Below, piece by piece: positions 7,686 through 15,830 of a stretch of 63,043 bases of DNA. A program made the position numbers and the translations under genes. Below the pieces are notes generated by a model. It saw only the letters and a program-made list of their open reading frames with translations, did not search any database and was not told the DNA's origin. Every line of letters begins with the position of its first letter. Within the stretch, counting starts at the first letter, position 1. Source of the stretch: a virus; IMG/VR virus record IMGVR_UViG_3300041409_000239, positions 1 to 63,043 of that record; one strand, 5' to 3'.

Positions 7686-8255
7686 CTAACTGACGGGGCC
7701 GGCGTCCTGGCAGTCACAGGCCGGGCCCTGGATTGTGATCGGCAGGATGCCCCCGGTGCAACCGCCCTCGTTCGAGATCGGTTGCCAGATCCCCGCGAGC
7801 ACGCGCAGCGGGCCCAGGCCGGGCCGGTCCTCGTTGATCTCCGCGATCATGCAGCACAGCGCGCGCCGCATGGCCGCCGCGTCGTCCATCACCGCCTGGG
7901 TGACCGTGTCCCACTGGGTCCCGGTGATCAGGTCATCGGGCTCCGGCGTCGGGAAACACCGGATGGCCCCCATTTCGAGCTGGACCACCCAGGCCACGGC
8001 ACCGGTCTTGTTGCCCTTGATCGGCGCCGAGAGCTGGTCCGGGAACACCGCGCCCATCGGGTAGAACCCGGCCGGGCGCACCCACGCGAGGCCCTCGCAG
8101 CACTCGTCACCGGCCAAGCTGATGAGGTGGTCAACCACGGTGCCGATGCGGAGCTGGACGTGTGCCGGCGGGCTCGCGACCTTCTGGATCTCGACGTCCA
8201 GGCACGCCAGGAGCTGGCGAGCCAGGGGCATCACTACCGGGTCGGCTACGGCCAT
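7686..8255 (-). CDS. Head-tail connector / neck protein
   Basis: 189 aa, ATG at 8255, one base after the upstream stop. Contains RQLLACLDVEIQKVASPPAH near the N-terminus, Cys pairs (DECCEGLAW, RRALCCMIAEI) and a C-terminal GGCTGG. Position between the adaptor (8257-9069) and tail completion protein suggests a neck or tail-terminator role, as in many actinophages. No family is recognised with certainty. Confidence 0.65.
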   Translation of the reverse strand: MAVADPVVMPLARQLLACLDVEIQKVASPPAHVQLRIGTVVDHLISLAGDECCEGLAWVRPAGFYPMGAVFPDQLSAPIKGNKTGAVAWVVQLEMGAIRCFPTPEPDDLITGTQWDTVTQAVMDDAAAMRRALCCMIAEINEDRPGLGPLRVLAGIWQPISNEGGCTGGILPITIQGPACDCQDAGPVS

Positions 8256-8256
8256 C

Positions 8257-9069
8257 TCAGCTACCCCCGGCCGGGATGATCGTCCAGCGGTCGCACGCTT
8301 CCTGGAGATCCGGGCTCAGCACCACGGGGGGAGAGCGCCGCTTGCTCGGGTTCAACAGGCTGATCACGTCGTCCACCAGTTTGATCCCGGTCAGGCCCTC
8401 GGCCGGGTCGGCCGGTGCGACCTCGACCTCCACACCCTGGCGAGAGAGCCGGGTCATGCGCGCGGGTAGCGCGCACGCGCCGCCGCCCAGGAGCTTGCCG
8501 TACTGGCACGCGAGAGCGGCGGTGGCGATGGCCAGGACCTCGGGCACCTCGCGCCCGTACAGGTAGGTGACCGCGAACGCGCCCGGTTCGTCGTGCTCGG
8601 CCTCGATGGTCTGGCACGTCGGCCAGCACTGGCCATCGGTGCGAACCAGGCGGTACGCGCCCGTGGCGTAGTCGACGCGGTAGGAGCTGGCCGGGACAAC
8701 CTCCCCGTTGACCAGGACCTCATCGATCTCCGTGAGCGGGCCCCGGAGAACGACGTCGCACGACCGCGAGGAGCAGCATCGCGAGCCGCATCCCGCGTTG
8801 AACCAATTCCCCGCGAACAGGTAGGGATAGGGGGCCACGCCCGGATCGTGGCCGGGCCAGACCGGATAGGCCCGGTAGGCCGGGTCCAGGTAGTTGGACT
8901 GGAGCGGCCGGACCGTCACCGGGCAAGGCCCGTACTGACGGCCGGTGCCCGCCCACAGGTAGTCGGACGCCAGCCACAGGGCCGCGTCCTTGATCTGCTG
9001 GGGCCGAGCGTCCCAGTCGGCACACAACGCGGACGGCACCACCACGTCCCACGCGCACGGCATTGTCAC
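8257..9069 (-). CDS. Head-to-tail adaptor-like protein
   Basis: 270 aa from GTG at 9069 (GTGA overlap with the preceding stop); ATG two codons later (9063) is an alternative. Cys-rich (CGSRCCSSRSC; GQCWPTC). The early part, KDAALWLASDYLWAGTGRQYG, and the C-terminal LTGIKLVDDVISLLNPSKRR are typical of actinophage head-tail connector proteins with DUF-type folds. The gene is translationally coupled on both sides. Confidence 0.68.
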   Translation of the reverse strand: MTMPCAWDVVVPSALCADWDARPQQIKDAALWLASDYLWAGTGRQYGPCPVTVRPLQSNYLDPAYRAYPVWPGHDPGVAPYPYLFAGNWFNAGCGSRCCSSRSCDVVLRGPLTEIDEVLVNGEVVPASSYRVDYATGAYRLVRTDGQCWPTCQTIEAEHDEPGAFAVTYLYGREVPEVLAIATAALACQYGKLLGGGACALPARMTRLSRQGVEVEVAPADPAEGLTGIKLVDDVISLLNPSKRRSPPVVLSPDLQEACDRWTIIPAGGS

Positions 9070-10235
9070 GGCTGATCGACCTCCTGGAACGACTTTACAG
9101 GCCGGGGGGCCCACGGGTACCCGGAGATCGGCTCCGTGCCGTAGGGCCAGGTCTTGACGGGCCGGCCGGACTGACCGTTCGAGCCGTGCACCTCGATATC
9201 CAGCTCGATCCCGACCGAGACCGCGCCGGCCGCCGGCCGTGACCCTGACACTTCAATGTCAAGGACCAGGGGGGCCGAGACCGAGCCCAGCGAGTCTCGC
9301 GCTCCTGACACTTCACAGTCAAGGCTGAGAGGTGCGCTCACCGCGCCCGCGCTCTCGCGCGCGCCCGAGACCGCGATGTCGAGCACCACGGGAGCGGACA
9401 CAGCGCCCGCGTGCCGGGCTGAACCGACGATGGTGGCGTCCAGGACCATGGCAGTGCTCACGGCCCCCTGGGAAGCCCTGGAGCCCGCCACGGCTACGTC
9501 CAGTGCGATCGGTGCGGAGACCGCGCCGACGCTCGGGGGGACATCACCGTTCGGCGGAATGATCAGCGTGAAACCGATACCCGCGTCCGCGCCGTTGGTG
9601 CCGAACCCGCCCACACCGACGGCCCCGGTGTCGGCCGTCTCGGTGGCCACGGCCATACCCGCGTCCGAGCCGGCCATGGTCACCTCGTAGAACACCGAGG
9701 TATGACCGGCCGGCGGAACCCACGGCGTGTACGGCGGTGGCGTCGGGTCGCCAAGTCCGCCGTTGTCGTCCTGCTGGAACCCGATCCGCAGGACCAGCGA
9801 GTCATCGTCGGTCGCGGTGGCGTCCGGACACGTCACGGTCGCACCGGTCGAACCGGCGACGGCGGCCACGAGGTCCGCCAGGTCACCGGACCAGTCCTCG
9901 ACCACGATCAGGAGCGCGGCCATCGGCTGGCCCGTGGGAGTGGAGGTGCACGTCGGCGCCGCGTCCCCTCCAGCGGCGATCTTGGCCCAGAGTTCAGCCG
10001 TGTTCGCGCCCGAGGTGAAATCGCTCGTGGTCAGCCGGGTGTACCCGGTCACGTCGTTGACCGTGGCCGTGGTGACTCGGTTGTAGACCGGGAGGACGAT
10101 CAGGTCCCCGGCGGCCGGCGCGCCGCCGCCCGTGGGCATGACCGGGGTGATGGTGCCGGTCGTCGGCCACGTGCCCAGAAACCCGACCTGACCGCCGGCC
10201 GTGACCGAGGGAGAGACGCCCTTGATCGCGGCCAC
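9066..10235 (-). CDS. Virion protein with six ~20-residue beta repeats
   Basis: 389 aa. The N-terminal 235 residues look like a structural domain. Residues about 240-365 are six tandem repeats of the form GAVSAPLxLDxxVSGxR. The C-terminus is RPVKTWPYGTEPISG. Repeats of this type occur in decoration or neck-whisker-like proteins; the exact role is unknown. Two adjacent repeats (DIEVSGS and DCEVSGA) use ATT, TGT, GAA, GTG and TCA codons, whereas the neighbouring repeats use ATC, GTC and TCG. In doing so they create two operator sites (9245-9262, 9305-9322) 60 bp apart. Confidence 0.72.
   Translation of the reverse strand: MAAIKGVSPSVTAGGQVGFLGTWPTTGTITPVMPTGGGAPAAGDLIVLPVYNRVTTATVNDVTGYTRLTTSDFTSGANTAELWAKIAAGGDAAPTCTSTPTGQPMAALLIVVEDWSGDLADLVAAVAGSTGATVTCPDATATDDDSLVLRIGFQQDDNGGLGDPTPPPYTPWVPPAGHTSVFYEVTMAGSDAGMAVATETADTGAVGVGGFGTNGADAGIGFTLIIPPNGDVPPSVGAVSAPIALDVAVAGSRASQGAVSTAMVLDATIVGSARHAGAVSAPVVLDIAVSGARESAGAVSAPLSLDCEVSGARDSLGSVSAPLVLDIEVSGSRPAAGAVSVGIELDIEVHGSNGQSGRPVKTWPYGTEPISGYPWAPRPVKSFQEVDQP
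9245..9262 (+). promoter_or_regulatory. Orphan operator in repeat-protein gene (site 1)
   Basis: CTGAC ACTTCAAT GTCAA, matching the promoter-associated core ACTT. No -10 follows. It is spelled by codons unlike those of the neighbouring protein repeats. Confidence 0.7.
9305..9322 (+). promoter_or_regulatory. Orphan operator in repeat-protein gene (site 2)
   Basis: CTGAC ACTTCACA GTCAA, 60 bp from site 1 and in the same orientation. Confidence 0.7.
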
Positions 10236-10238
10236 GGG

Positions 10239-10577
10239 TTACGCCGGGCTGGTAGCTGGGATGGCGAACGAGGTGATCGAGTAGGTACCGGCCGCGTTGA
10301 ACGTCGCGTCCCCGGTCATCGCCTTGGACCCGTAGAACGTGCCCCCGGTGCTCGCGGAGTAGAACAGCGCGTGCGTTGCGGCAGCGCCGGCCGAGCCGGT
10401 GTAGTCGAACGGTTCGTTGGTCGCCTCCAGCACGCCGGTCACCGCGTCGAGCGTGGCCTGGCGACGCTGACCCGAGGTCTGGCTCCCGTCGGTGGCGGCG
10501 GACCCGATGCCGACCCAGAGCGTGGTGCTCTCACCAGCCGTGAGGATGGCGGTCAGGCCCGCGTTGTTGAAGCCCAC
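10239..10577 (-). CDS. Small structural protein, unknown
   Basis: 112 aa, ATG at 10577, ending 3 nt before the next gene's start. Small, Gly/Thr/Ala-rich and beta-like (STTLWVGIGSAATDGSQ; ATHALFYSASTGGTFYGS), similar in flavour to phage decoration or tail-tube-associated proteins. It directly follows the major tail protein in transcription order. No family recognised. Confidence 0.65.
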   Translation of the reverse strand: MGFNNAGLTAILTAGESTTLWVGIGSAATDGSQTSGQRRQATLDAVTGVLEATNEPFDYTGSAGAAATHALFYSASTGGTFYGSKAMTGDATFNAAGTYSITSFAIPATSPA

Positions 10578-10600
10578 GAGGGCTCCCCTCCGTTGTAGAG

Positions 10601-10645
10601 CAGGCCGGCCACCGGGGTCTGGGGGGACGTTCGGTGGCCGGCCTG
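10601..10645 (-). terminator. Hairpin after the major tail protein gene
   Basis: 13-bp perfect stem (CAGGCCGGCCACC and complement) with a 19-nt loop. There is no clear U-run, so it may attenuate readthrough or stabilise the abundant upstream mRNA. Confidence 0.6.
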
Positions 10646-10656
10646 TGCTCGATTGG

Positions 10657-11349
10657 TCAGGAACTCAGGCTCTGGCAACCGCACGAGGGCTCCGGCGGAG
10701 CCAACTGGGTCCAGATCGGGAGGTGGTGCGTGTCCGACGGGATGGCCGTGAAGAGCGGGCTCGGGTTCGAGCTGGCGTCGCGAACGACGTCGTACGGACC
10801 GACGCCCCACGGGGTGCCCTTGCGGGTGCGCCCGTTCACGGTGAAGGTGATCAGCGCGTTGGCGATCGTGATGTTCTCGGCCAGCGCGCCCTCGACCACC
10901 CACGGCAACAGGTTGTACCCGAAGAACGGGAACGCGTCGCCCGGGAGGCACTCCTCTTCCGCGTTGCCCATCCACGCCTCAAGGGCAAAGTTGGCCGTAG
11001 CGAAGTTGGTCTCCGTCACCGGGAACCCGATCACGTTGTCCTGGTCATCCATGTACGGGTCCAGGCCCGTGATGATCGTGAACAGCTCAGGGTCGACTTC
11101 CTGGAACTGGATCGAGACGTCATACCAGTTGAGCAGGGGCCGGCCGCGCTGGTTGACCATCGCCGCGCCCGAGGCGTTGCGCTGGAGGAAGCGCTCGCCC
11201 TCTTCGGTGTTCGGGGTAAGCACGGCCTGGACGAAACCGTCCGAGACCGCGAACGCGCACTCTCCGAACTCAGGGTTGCCACACTCGTCCAGCCGGGTCA
11301 CGCGGAGCGAGGACCCCTGGAGCGGAGTGGCGCACAACAGGTTAGTCAT
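10657..11349 (-). CDS. Probable major tail (tube) protein
   Basis: 230 aa, ATG at 11349, overlapping the stop of the previous gene. It has a compact beta-rich sequence with LNWYDVSIQFQEVDPELFTI, EAWMGNAEEECLPGD and ITIANALITFTVNGRTRKG. This is the layout of actinophage tube proteins, in which the middle describes a tail-tube beta sandwich. The C-terminus is Cys-containing (PSCGCQSLSS). The gene lies between capsid genes and tail chaperone and is followed by a strong hairpin, as usual for a highly expressed tail tube gene. The family assignment is by position and sequence style. Confidence 0.72.
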   Translation of the reverse strand: MTNLLCATPLQGSSLRVTRLDECGNPEFGECAFAVSDGFVQAVLTPNTEEGERFLQRNASGAAMVNQRGRPLLNWYDVSIQFQEVDPELFTIITGLDPYMDDQDNVIGFPVTETNFATANFALEAWMGNAEEECLPGDAFPFFGYNLLPWVVEGALAENITIANALITFTVNGRTRKGTPWGVGPYDVVRDASSNPSPLFTAIPSDTHHLPIWTQLAPPEPSCGCQSLSS

Positions 11350-12179
11350 TACGACTCTCCCAGGGGGTTGAAGTCAGCCGAGCCCACGGCGCACTCGAAC
11401 GCCACCGCGTATTCACGCTCGGCCACGAGGTGGCGCTGGTTGTTGAGCCGGTCCATCGTCTGGTCCGGCGGGTAGACGAACGGCTCGGCCGCCCGGTAGA
11501 CGGTCGTGGTGCCGGTGATGCGCAGGCCTTCACCGGCCGGGTAGCCGCCGCCGAACACCCAGACCGAGCCGGCCGGGGTGCGCAGGAGGTTGCCGTCCCT
11601 GATGACCAGCTCACCGAACGCGTTCCCCCACGCTGCCACACCGATCGGTGCGTGGATGAACGCGTTGTAGTTGTAGCCGTTCTCTCCGTACATCCACTGT
11701 TCGAGAGCGGACACGACGGAGACGAGGTGCTCCGGGTCGTAGGCCACCAGGGCCCCGACGTCGGTAGCGTCGTCGGTCAGGTTCGGGATGCCCAGTGCGG
11801 AGCCCTCAAGGCCCTCGCCGGTCCAGAGCGCGGCCTCGGCCGCGTGCTGCTCACCGTTCTCCAGCCGCTGGAGGATCTTGGCCCGGAACTGGGCCTCGGT
11901 GTAGCCGAGCGCGCCGCACACCATGCCGGCCACCACCGCGAACGAGGGGAACTCGCTCGTCGGGTCGCCACCATCGGAGGGCTTGCTCGGCCGGTCACCA
12001 TCACAGTTGATCGGGTACGGGTAGGCCGTACCGCACGAGGTCTCCTCGAACTGGACGCCACCCCCCTGACCGTGCGGGGAGGTGAAGTCCAGCGGGCCCA
12101 CGGCGGCGGTGAACAGACCTGGCCGACGACCGAGCGGGCGAGGGGTTTCGACCAGCATCGGGGGCAGGATCACTGCCAT
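11349..12179 (-). CDS. Capsid-associated structural protein
   Basis: 276 aa, ATG at 12179. It contains EEAQFRAKIL-type helical segments (ALGYTEAQFRAKILQRLENGEQHAAEAALW) and VWVFGGGYPAGEGLRITGTTTVYRA. It ends at the ATG of the tail protein gene. It directly follows the major capsid gene in transcription. The fold resembles a second capsid-like or encapsulin-associated protein more than a connector, but no confident family is assigned. Confidence 0.65.
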   Translation of the reverse strand: MAVILPPMLVETPRPLGRRPGLFTAAVGPLDFTSPHGQGGGVQFEETSCGTAYPYPINCDGDRPSKPSDGGDPTSEFPSFAVVAGMVCGALGYTEAQFRAKILQRLENGEQHAAEAALWTGEGLEGSALGIPNLTDDATDVGALVAYDPEHLVSVVSALEQWMYGENGYNYNAFIHAPIGVAAWGNAFGELVIRDGNLLRTPAGSVWVFGGGYPAGEGLRITGTTTVYRAAEPFVYPPDQTMDRLNNQRHLVAEREYAVAFECAVGSADFNPLGES

Positions 12180-12237
12180 GTCTGTTCACCACCTTCCGTG
12201 GTCTCGCGGGTGTCGGTCTGGCCGTGCCCGAGCAAGC

Positions 12238-13956
12238 TCAGGAGCAGCATCCGACGATGCCGGCGGGGTCGATGCCGACCGTGTAGAGGCGCGAGTCCAC
12301 GCACATCTGCATGACCGAGAAACCGTCCTCGGTGAACAGCGCGGTGTACTGGTTCTCCGTCAGCATGGCGTTGTCGTACACGGTGTCCAGGTTGATGACG
12401 TCACGGACGCCCTTGACCCAGGTCCCGGCCGGGTAGGCCAGGAACGAGACCGTGTCGGGGAACTCCAGGATCGGGGTTGCCGCGCCGGGGCCGCCGGACA
12501 GGCCGCTGTACGCGTCCTGCCAGTCGTACACGAAGCGCGGGACCGCGTTGCGGGTGGTGAACGCGGCGAGGATCTCGGCGTCCGAGACGTTCCAGGAGCC
12601 GGTGCCCCGACGACGCGCGAGAGCCGCGCGGATCGGCGCGATGACCCAGGCCGGGAGCACGATCTCCATCGTGGTCGCGCGGCCCATCCGGTTGCGGTAC
12701 TTGATGTCCTCGATCGCGACCTCGATAGCCGAGAGGAGCTGGGAAGCCGCGTCGTCCGAGCCGGAGATCGTCGGGATGGTGCCGGCCTGGGTGCTGGCCG
12801 CCGCGATCCGGGAGATGACCGACTGGTTCACCTTGTGGTCGAGCGCGATGAGCGCGCCCTGGGTGAAGCGGGTGACCGCCTCGGGGTAGCCACGACTCTG
12901 GAGCAGCGAGCCGGTCAGGCAGAGGTACGCCACGTCCAGGCGCACGTCCTCGAACGGGGGGCAAGGGATGATCGTGCAGACCTTGTCCGTGCCCTGCTCG
13001 ACGTCGTACTCCGTGAGGATCACGTCTCCGTCGTCGCCGATGCTGTCCCAGATGACCGAGAAGTCCGGGCCACCCTCGATCGGGATCTGGAAGCCGCCGC
13101 GCGATGCCTGGATCTCGGGGAGGTCCAGGATGCCCTCGCGGGTCTCCAACATGCACAGGTCGTAGATGATCTCCGACGGGGCACACCAGCCCACGGCGGC
13201 GGTCAGGGCCTTGCCGCTCTTGATCAGCGCGGCGGCCGAGTTGCGCAGGTTGCCACCGGGGAGGCGGTACTCATCCATGGCGTGCTCCAGCACGGCCATG
13301 GGCTTAGCGCCACCGTCGGTGATCCGAAGGTCCGCCGGGAACTCGCGGGCCACGGACACGTTGCTGTGCCGGACCATGTTGCGACCGTTGATCACAACCT
13401 TGGTGCCGGCCTTGTTCAGGGTCTTGACGCCCTTGCGCTTGCCCGAGCTGGACGAGTAGTTGCCAAGGCGGCGGTTGATGATCTCGCCGACCTCGCCGAA
13501 CGAACCGATCTCCGCGCCGACGTTCGGCGAGTCGTTGCCGACGATCAGGCGCGCGGTGACCGGAGCCACGGTCTCGGGGACCACGTCCAGCGTCGCGGTA
13601 GCGGTGCCGGTGCTGGCGACCACGGCCACGGGCTCGACAACGGCCACGGGCTCGGTGACAGCCGGGACCACCACGGCCACGGGCTCGACAACGGCCGGGA
13701 CCTCGACGGGCGCCAGGCCGGCGGCCAGCTCAGTGCGAGCGGCGGCGGCGGCGGTGGCCAGGGTGGTCCGGCGGGTGTCCTCGGTGGCGACGAGTGCGAA
13801 CAGCTCCCGCGTGGCCACGAGTGCCTCGGGGGTGCTGGCCTCGTCCGCGAGGGTGCTCTGGGCGAAGGTCCGGACCTGGGTCTGGAATGCGGCGAACGCG
13901 CCAGCGTCCAACGCCTTGAGGTCCGCTGGGACCTCGAACGGGAACTCGAACTCCAT
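12238..13956 (-). CDS. Major capsid protein with fused N-terminal scaffold-like domain
   Basis: 572 aa, ATG at 13956. Residues 1-95 are Ala-rich and helical (FAAFQTQVRTFAQSTLADEA), like a delta/scaffolding domain. Residues about 95-130 are a Val/Pro/Glu repeat linker (PAVVEPVAVVVPAVTEPVAV). The rest is HK97-type capsid-like, including GEIINRRLGNY, the DVAYLCLTGSLLQSRGYPEA region and a C-terminal MCVDSRLYTVGIDPAG. A maturation protease is encoded upstream (15831-17282) and no separate scaffold gene is evident, which fits a scaffold fused to the capsid protein and cleaved off. An isolated TCCTAGGA site and a plus-strand promoter lie just upstream of its start. Confidence 0.82.
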   Translation of the reverse strand: MEFEFPFEVPADLKALDAGAFAAFQTQVRTFAQSTLADEASTPEALVATRELFALVATEDTRRTTLATAAAAARTELAAGLAPVEVPAVVEPVAVVVPAVTEPVAVVEPVAVVASTGTATATLDVVPETVAPVTARLIVGNDSPNVGAEIGSFGEVGEIINRRLGNYSSSSGKRKGVKTLNKAGTKVVINGRNMVRHSNVSVAREFPADLRITDGGAKPMAVLEHAMDEYRLPGGNLRNSAAALIKSGKALTAAVGWCAPSEIIYDLCMLETREGILDLPEIQASRGGFQIPIEGGPDFSVIWDSIGDDGDVILTEYDVEQGTDKVCTIIPCPPFEDVRLDVAYLCLTGSLLQSRGYPEAVTRFTQGALIALDHKVNQSVISRIAAASTQAGTIPTISGSDDAASQLLSAIEVAIEDIKYRNRMGRATTMEIVLPAWVIAPIRAALARRRGTGSWNVSDAEILAAFTTRNAVPRFVYDWQDAYSGLSGGPGAATPILEFPDTVSFLAYPAGTWVKGVRDVINLDTVYDNAMLTENQYTALFTEDGFSVMQMCVDSRLYTVGIDPAGIVGCCS

Positions 13957-14055
13957 TGCTGGGCTCCTCGGGGAGTCATCAGTCGATCACAGTTGCGGTG
14001 ACCCCTAGCCGGAGCGAAACCAGACGCCAGGTATCTGGGCGCCAGAGTAGCAGCG

Positions 14056-14063
14056 TCCTAGGA
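14056..14063. repeat. Isolated TCCTAGGA palindrome
   Basis: The only member of the TCCTAGGA family found outside the 50.1-52.2 kb cluster. It lies in the divergent gap between the capsid gene start and the promoter of the plus-strand gene at 14190. Confidence 0.6.
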
Positions 14064-14106
14064 CACTCTGGCCAGGATGCCCCCGAAAAAGGGCTGGTCG
14101 GAGGGC

Positions 14107-14135
14107 TTGACACTTCACCGTCATACCTGTAATGT
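14107..14135 (+). promoter_or_regulatory. Family promoter for 14190 gene
   Basis: TTGACA, 17 bp, TAATGT. The spacer ends ACCTG. The operator over the -35 is TTGAC ACTTCACC GTCA. Confidence 0.85.
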
Positions 14136-14189
14136 TCTCTTTGTAAGGCAGAGCGGGACAAAAACTCCAGAGCGAGAGGAACACCAACA

Positions 14190-14453
14190 ATGAACGAGAT
14201 CGAGCTAGTGGGCGCGTACGAGGTCAAGGCCACGGCCGGCGGAGTGAAGTGCGGGAACCACCACCCCGAGGACCGGACCTACCACGCGAACGTCACCAGC
14301 GTCCGGACCTGCTACCAGCTCACCGCCCAGATGGAACTCGACAACGCGGCCGAGATTTGGGCCGAGGGTGCGCTGGTCCGCCACCTGGAGAACCGGGGCT
14401 GGCAGGACACCCTGCTAGAGGAGCAGATGGCCGGGCAGCGCGGCATCTGGTGA
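14190..14453 (+). CDS. Small hypothetical protein
   Basis: 87 aa, first of three plus-strand cassettes between the capsid and protease genes. Contains GGVKCGNHHPEDRTYH (Cys/His, possibly metal-binding) and an acidic helical C-terminus (AAEIWAEGALVRHLENRGWQ). GAGAGGAA lies upstream of the ATG. It has its own promoter and terminator, so it is expressed independently of the late operon. Function unknown. Confidence 0.75.
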   Translation: MNEIELVGAYEVKATAGGVKCGNHHPEDRTYHANVTSVRTCYQLTAQMELDNAAEIWAEGALVRHLENRGWQDTLLEEQMAGQRGIW

Positions 14454-14461
14454 ACGAAGCG

Positions 14462-14482
14462 AGCGGCCCCTCCGGGGGCCGC
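14462..14482 (+). terminator. Intrinsic terminator after 14190 gene
   Basis: AGCGGCCCC stem, TCC loop, GGGGGCCGCT, then TTCG. Confidence 0.75.
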
Positions 14483-14495
14483 TTTCGTCTGGGCC

Positions 14496-14524
14496 TTGAC
14501 ACTTAACCGCCATGCCTGTAATGT
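14496..14524 (+). promoter_or_regulatory. Family promoter for 14581 gene
   Basis: TTGACA, 17 bp (ending GCCTG), TAATGT. Spacer identical to that of the 14849 promoter. Confidence 0.88.
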
Positions 14525-14580
14525 AGTCAGTGCAAGGCCGAGCGGGACACAACTCCAGAGCGAGAGCGAGAGGAACACCG

Positions 14581-14805
14581 ATGAACCGAACCATGAGCGT
14601 CACGATCTCCCTGAGCACCAACCCGAGCGTGGCCGGCCGGTACTTCGTGGACGTGCGGGACACCACCGCCGGCCGCAACCGCCAGGTGACCACCCGGACC
14701 CGGGACAAGGACGAGGTGACCGAGTTCCTGGCGGCCATCGAGGACGCGGCCCGGGGCAACTCGATCAACGTCACGATCACCGACACCACGCGAGAGGTTC
14801 TCTGA
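14581..14805 (+). CDS. Small hypothetical protein
   Basis: 74 aa, beta-rich (MSVTISLSTNPSVAGRYFVD; NRQVTTRTRDKDEVTEFLAA) ending NVTITDTTREVL. The leader shares GAGCGGGACA and CTCCAGAGCGAGA with that of the 14190 gene, so the two cassettes have a common origin upstream of the ORF. The proteins themselves do not look alike. Bracketed by a family promoter and a terminator. Function unknown. Confidence 0.72.
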   Translation: MNRTMSVTISLSTNPSVAGRYFVDVRDTTAGRNRQVTTRTRDKDEVTEFLAAIEDAARGNSINVTITDTTREVL

Positions 14806-14809
14806 GAAC

Positions 14810-14835
14810 GCGGGCCCGAGGCAACTCGGGCCCGC
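14810..14835 (+). terminator. Intrinsic terminator after 14581 gene
   Basis: 11-bp perfect stem GCGGGCCCGAG with a GCAA tetraloop, then TTCATTTT. Confidence 0.8.
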
Positions 14836-14848
14836 TTCATTTTGGGGG

Positions 14849-14877
14849 TTGACACTTAACCGCCATGCCTGTAATGT
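14849..14877 (+). promoter_or_regulatory. Family promoter for 14915 gene
   Basis: TTGACA, 17 bp (ending GCCTG), TAATGT. Confidence 0.88.
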
Positions 14878-14914
14878 TCTGGGTGTAAGGCACACCGACC
14901 CGGAGGGACACACA

Positions 14915-15580
14915 ATGACTCGCATGATCACCACCGCCTACAAGGGGATTCAGGTCCCGTCGCTCCGCTCGAACGTCTCGGACGCCACCCGCCGCGCGGT
15001 GTGGGGCACCTGGACCCCCGAGGCCGACGACAATGCGGCGGAGCAGCACCTGGCCGACCGGGAGCGCGAGAGCTACGAGGCCGACCTCCTGGACCTCGTG
15101 CCCGTGGAGGCCCCGCCGGCCGCCGAGCGGATGGCCACCGAAGGTCAGCAGCGGTTCATGCGCAACCTGGCCGCCGAGCGCGGGATCGACCTGGACGCCC
15201 GGACGGTCCTGTTCCGCGATGTGGACGCCACCCTGGCCCGGCTCAAGAGCGCCCCCAAGGCCGGGCCGGCCGCGCCGGTCAAGCTGGAGGACGGGATCTA
15301 CCTCCTGGACGGCTCGATCTACAAGGTCCAGCACGCGGTCCACGGCTCCAGCCAGCAGTACGCCAAGCTCCTGGTGGTCCCGGAGATCAAGGGCCAGGCC
15401 GCCGGATGGGCCTACACCCCCGGTGCGGTCACCAAGCTCACTCCCGCCCACAAGATGACCATTGAGCAGGCCAAAGAGTTCGGTGCGCTCTACGGGGTGT
15501 GCGTGCGGTGCGGCCGGGTCCTGACCGACGAGGACTCGATCGAGCGGATGATGGGCAAGACGTGCGCCAGCAAGTGGTGA
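14915..15580 (+). CDS. DUF6011-type zinc-ribbon protein
   Basis: 221 aa, ATG at 14915 with CGGAGGGA upstream. The C-terminal 35 residues, CVRCGRVLTDEDSIERMMGK followed by TCASK, form the four-Cys motif of the DUF6011 domain common in actinobacterial phages. The middle holds a repeat-like part (EGQQRFMRNLAAERGIDLDA) and a beta domain (DGIYLLDGSIYKVQHAV). Such proteins probably bind nucleic acid, but no activity is known. Last of the three plus-strand cassettes at this locus, with its own promoter and terminator. Confidence 0.85.
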   Translation: MTRMITTAYKGIQVPSLRSNVSDATRRAVWGTWTPEADDNAAEQHLADRERESYEADLLDLVPVEAPPAAERMATEGQQRFMRNLAAERGIDLDARTVLFRDVDATLARLKSAPKAGPAAPVKLEDGIYLLDGSIYKVQHAVHGSSQQYAKLLVVPEIKGQAAGWAYTPGAVTKLTPAHKMTIEQAKEFGALYGVCVRCGRVLTDEDSIERMMGKTCASKW

Positions 15581-15587
15581 GCGCGTG

Positions 15588-15625
15588 AGAGAGGCCAGCC
15601 ACCCGATCGGGTGACTGGCCTCTCT
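15588..15625 (+). terminator. Intrinsic terminator after DUF6011 gene
   Basis: 11-bp AGAGAGGCCAG stem enclosing a second short palindrome (CACCCGATCGGGTG). Confidence 0.78.
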
Positions 15626-15676
15626 ACGTATCGGCTCCGCTGGAGCACCGCCGGCACTCGGGCCGGTTGCGCCGTC

Positions 15677-15826
15677 TCACGGAACGATCTTCGCACCCGG
15701 ATGGGTCCGGACGAACGCCTCGGCCGCTGCCTGGGTGTTCTTGCTGACCAGCGTCCCGCCCGGGAGTTTGACCGAGACGGTGGCCTCCCTGGCCTTGGCC
15801 TTCTTCCCCCCACACGCACACGCCAT
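15677..15826 (-). CDS. Small Cys/Lys-rich head-region protein
   Basis: 49 aa, ATG at 15826, 4 nt after the protease stop, below the usual gene-caller length. Begins MACACGGKKAKAREATVSVK and ends AAAEAFVRTHPGAKIVP. A tiny protein with an N-terminal CxC and a short beta/helix is often found next to actinophage capsid genes. Probably co-translated with the protease. Role unknown. Confidence 0.65.
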   Translation of the reverse strand: MACACGGKKAKAREATVSVKLPGGTLVSKNTQAAAEAFVRTHPGAKIVP

Positions 15827-15830
15827 CGTG

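Noticed and set aside
12082-14001. Plus-strand ORF of 639 codons opposite the capsid genes
   Set aside because: Arg/Gly/Asp/His-rich shadow of the capsid and neighbouring genes with no plausible fold or start signal.
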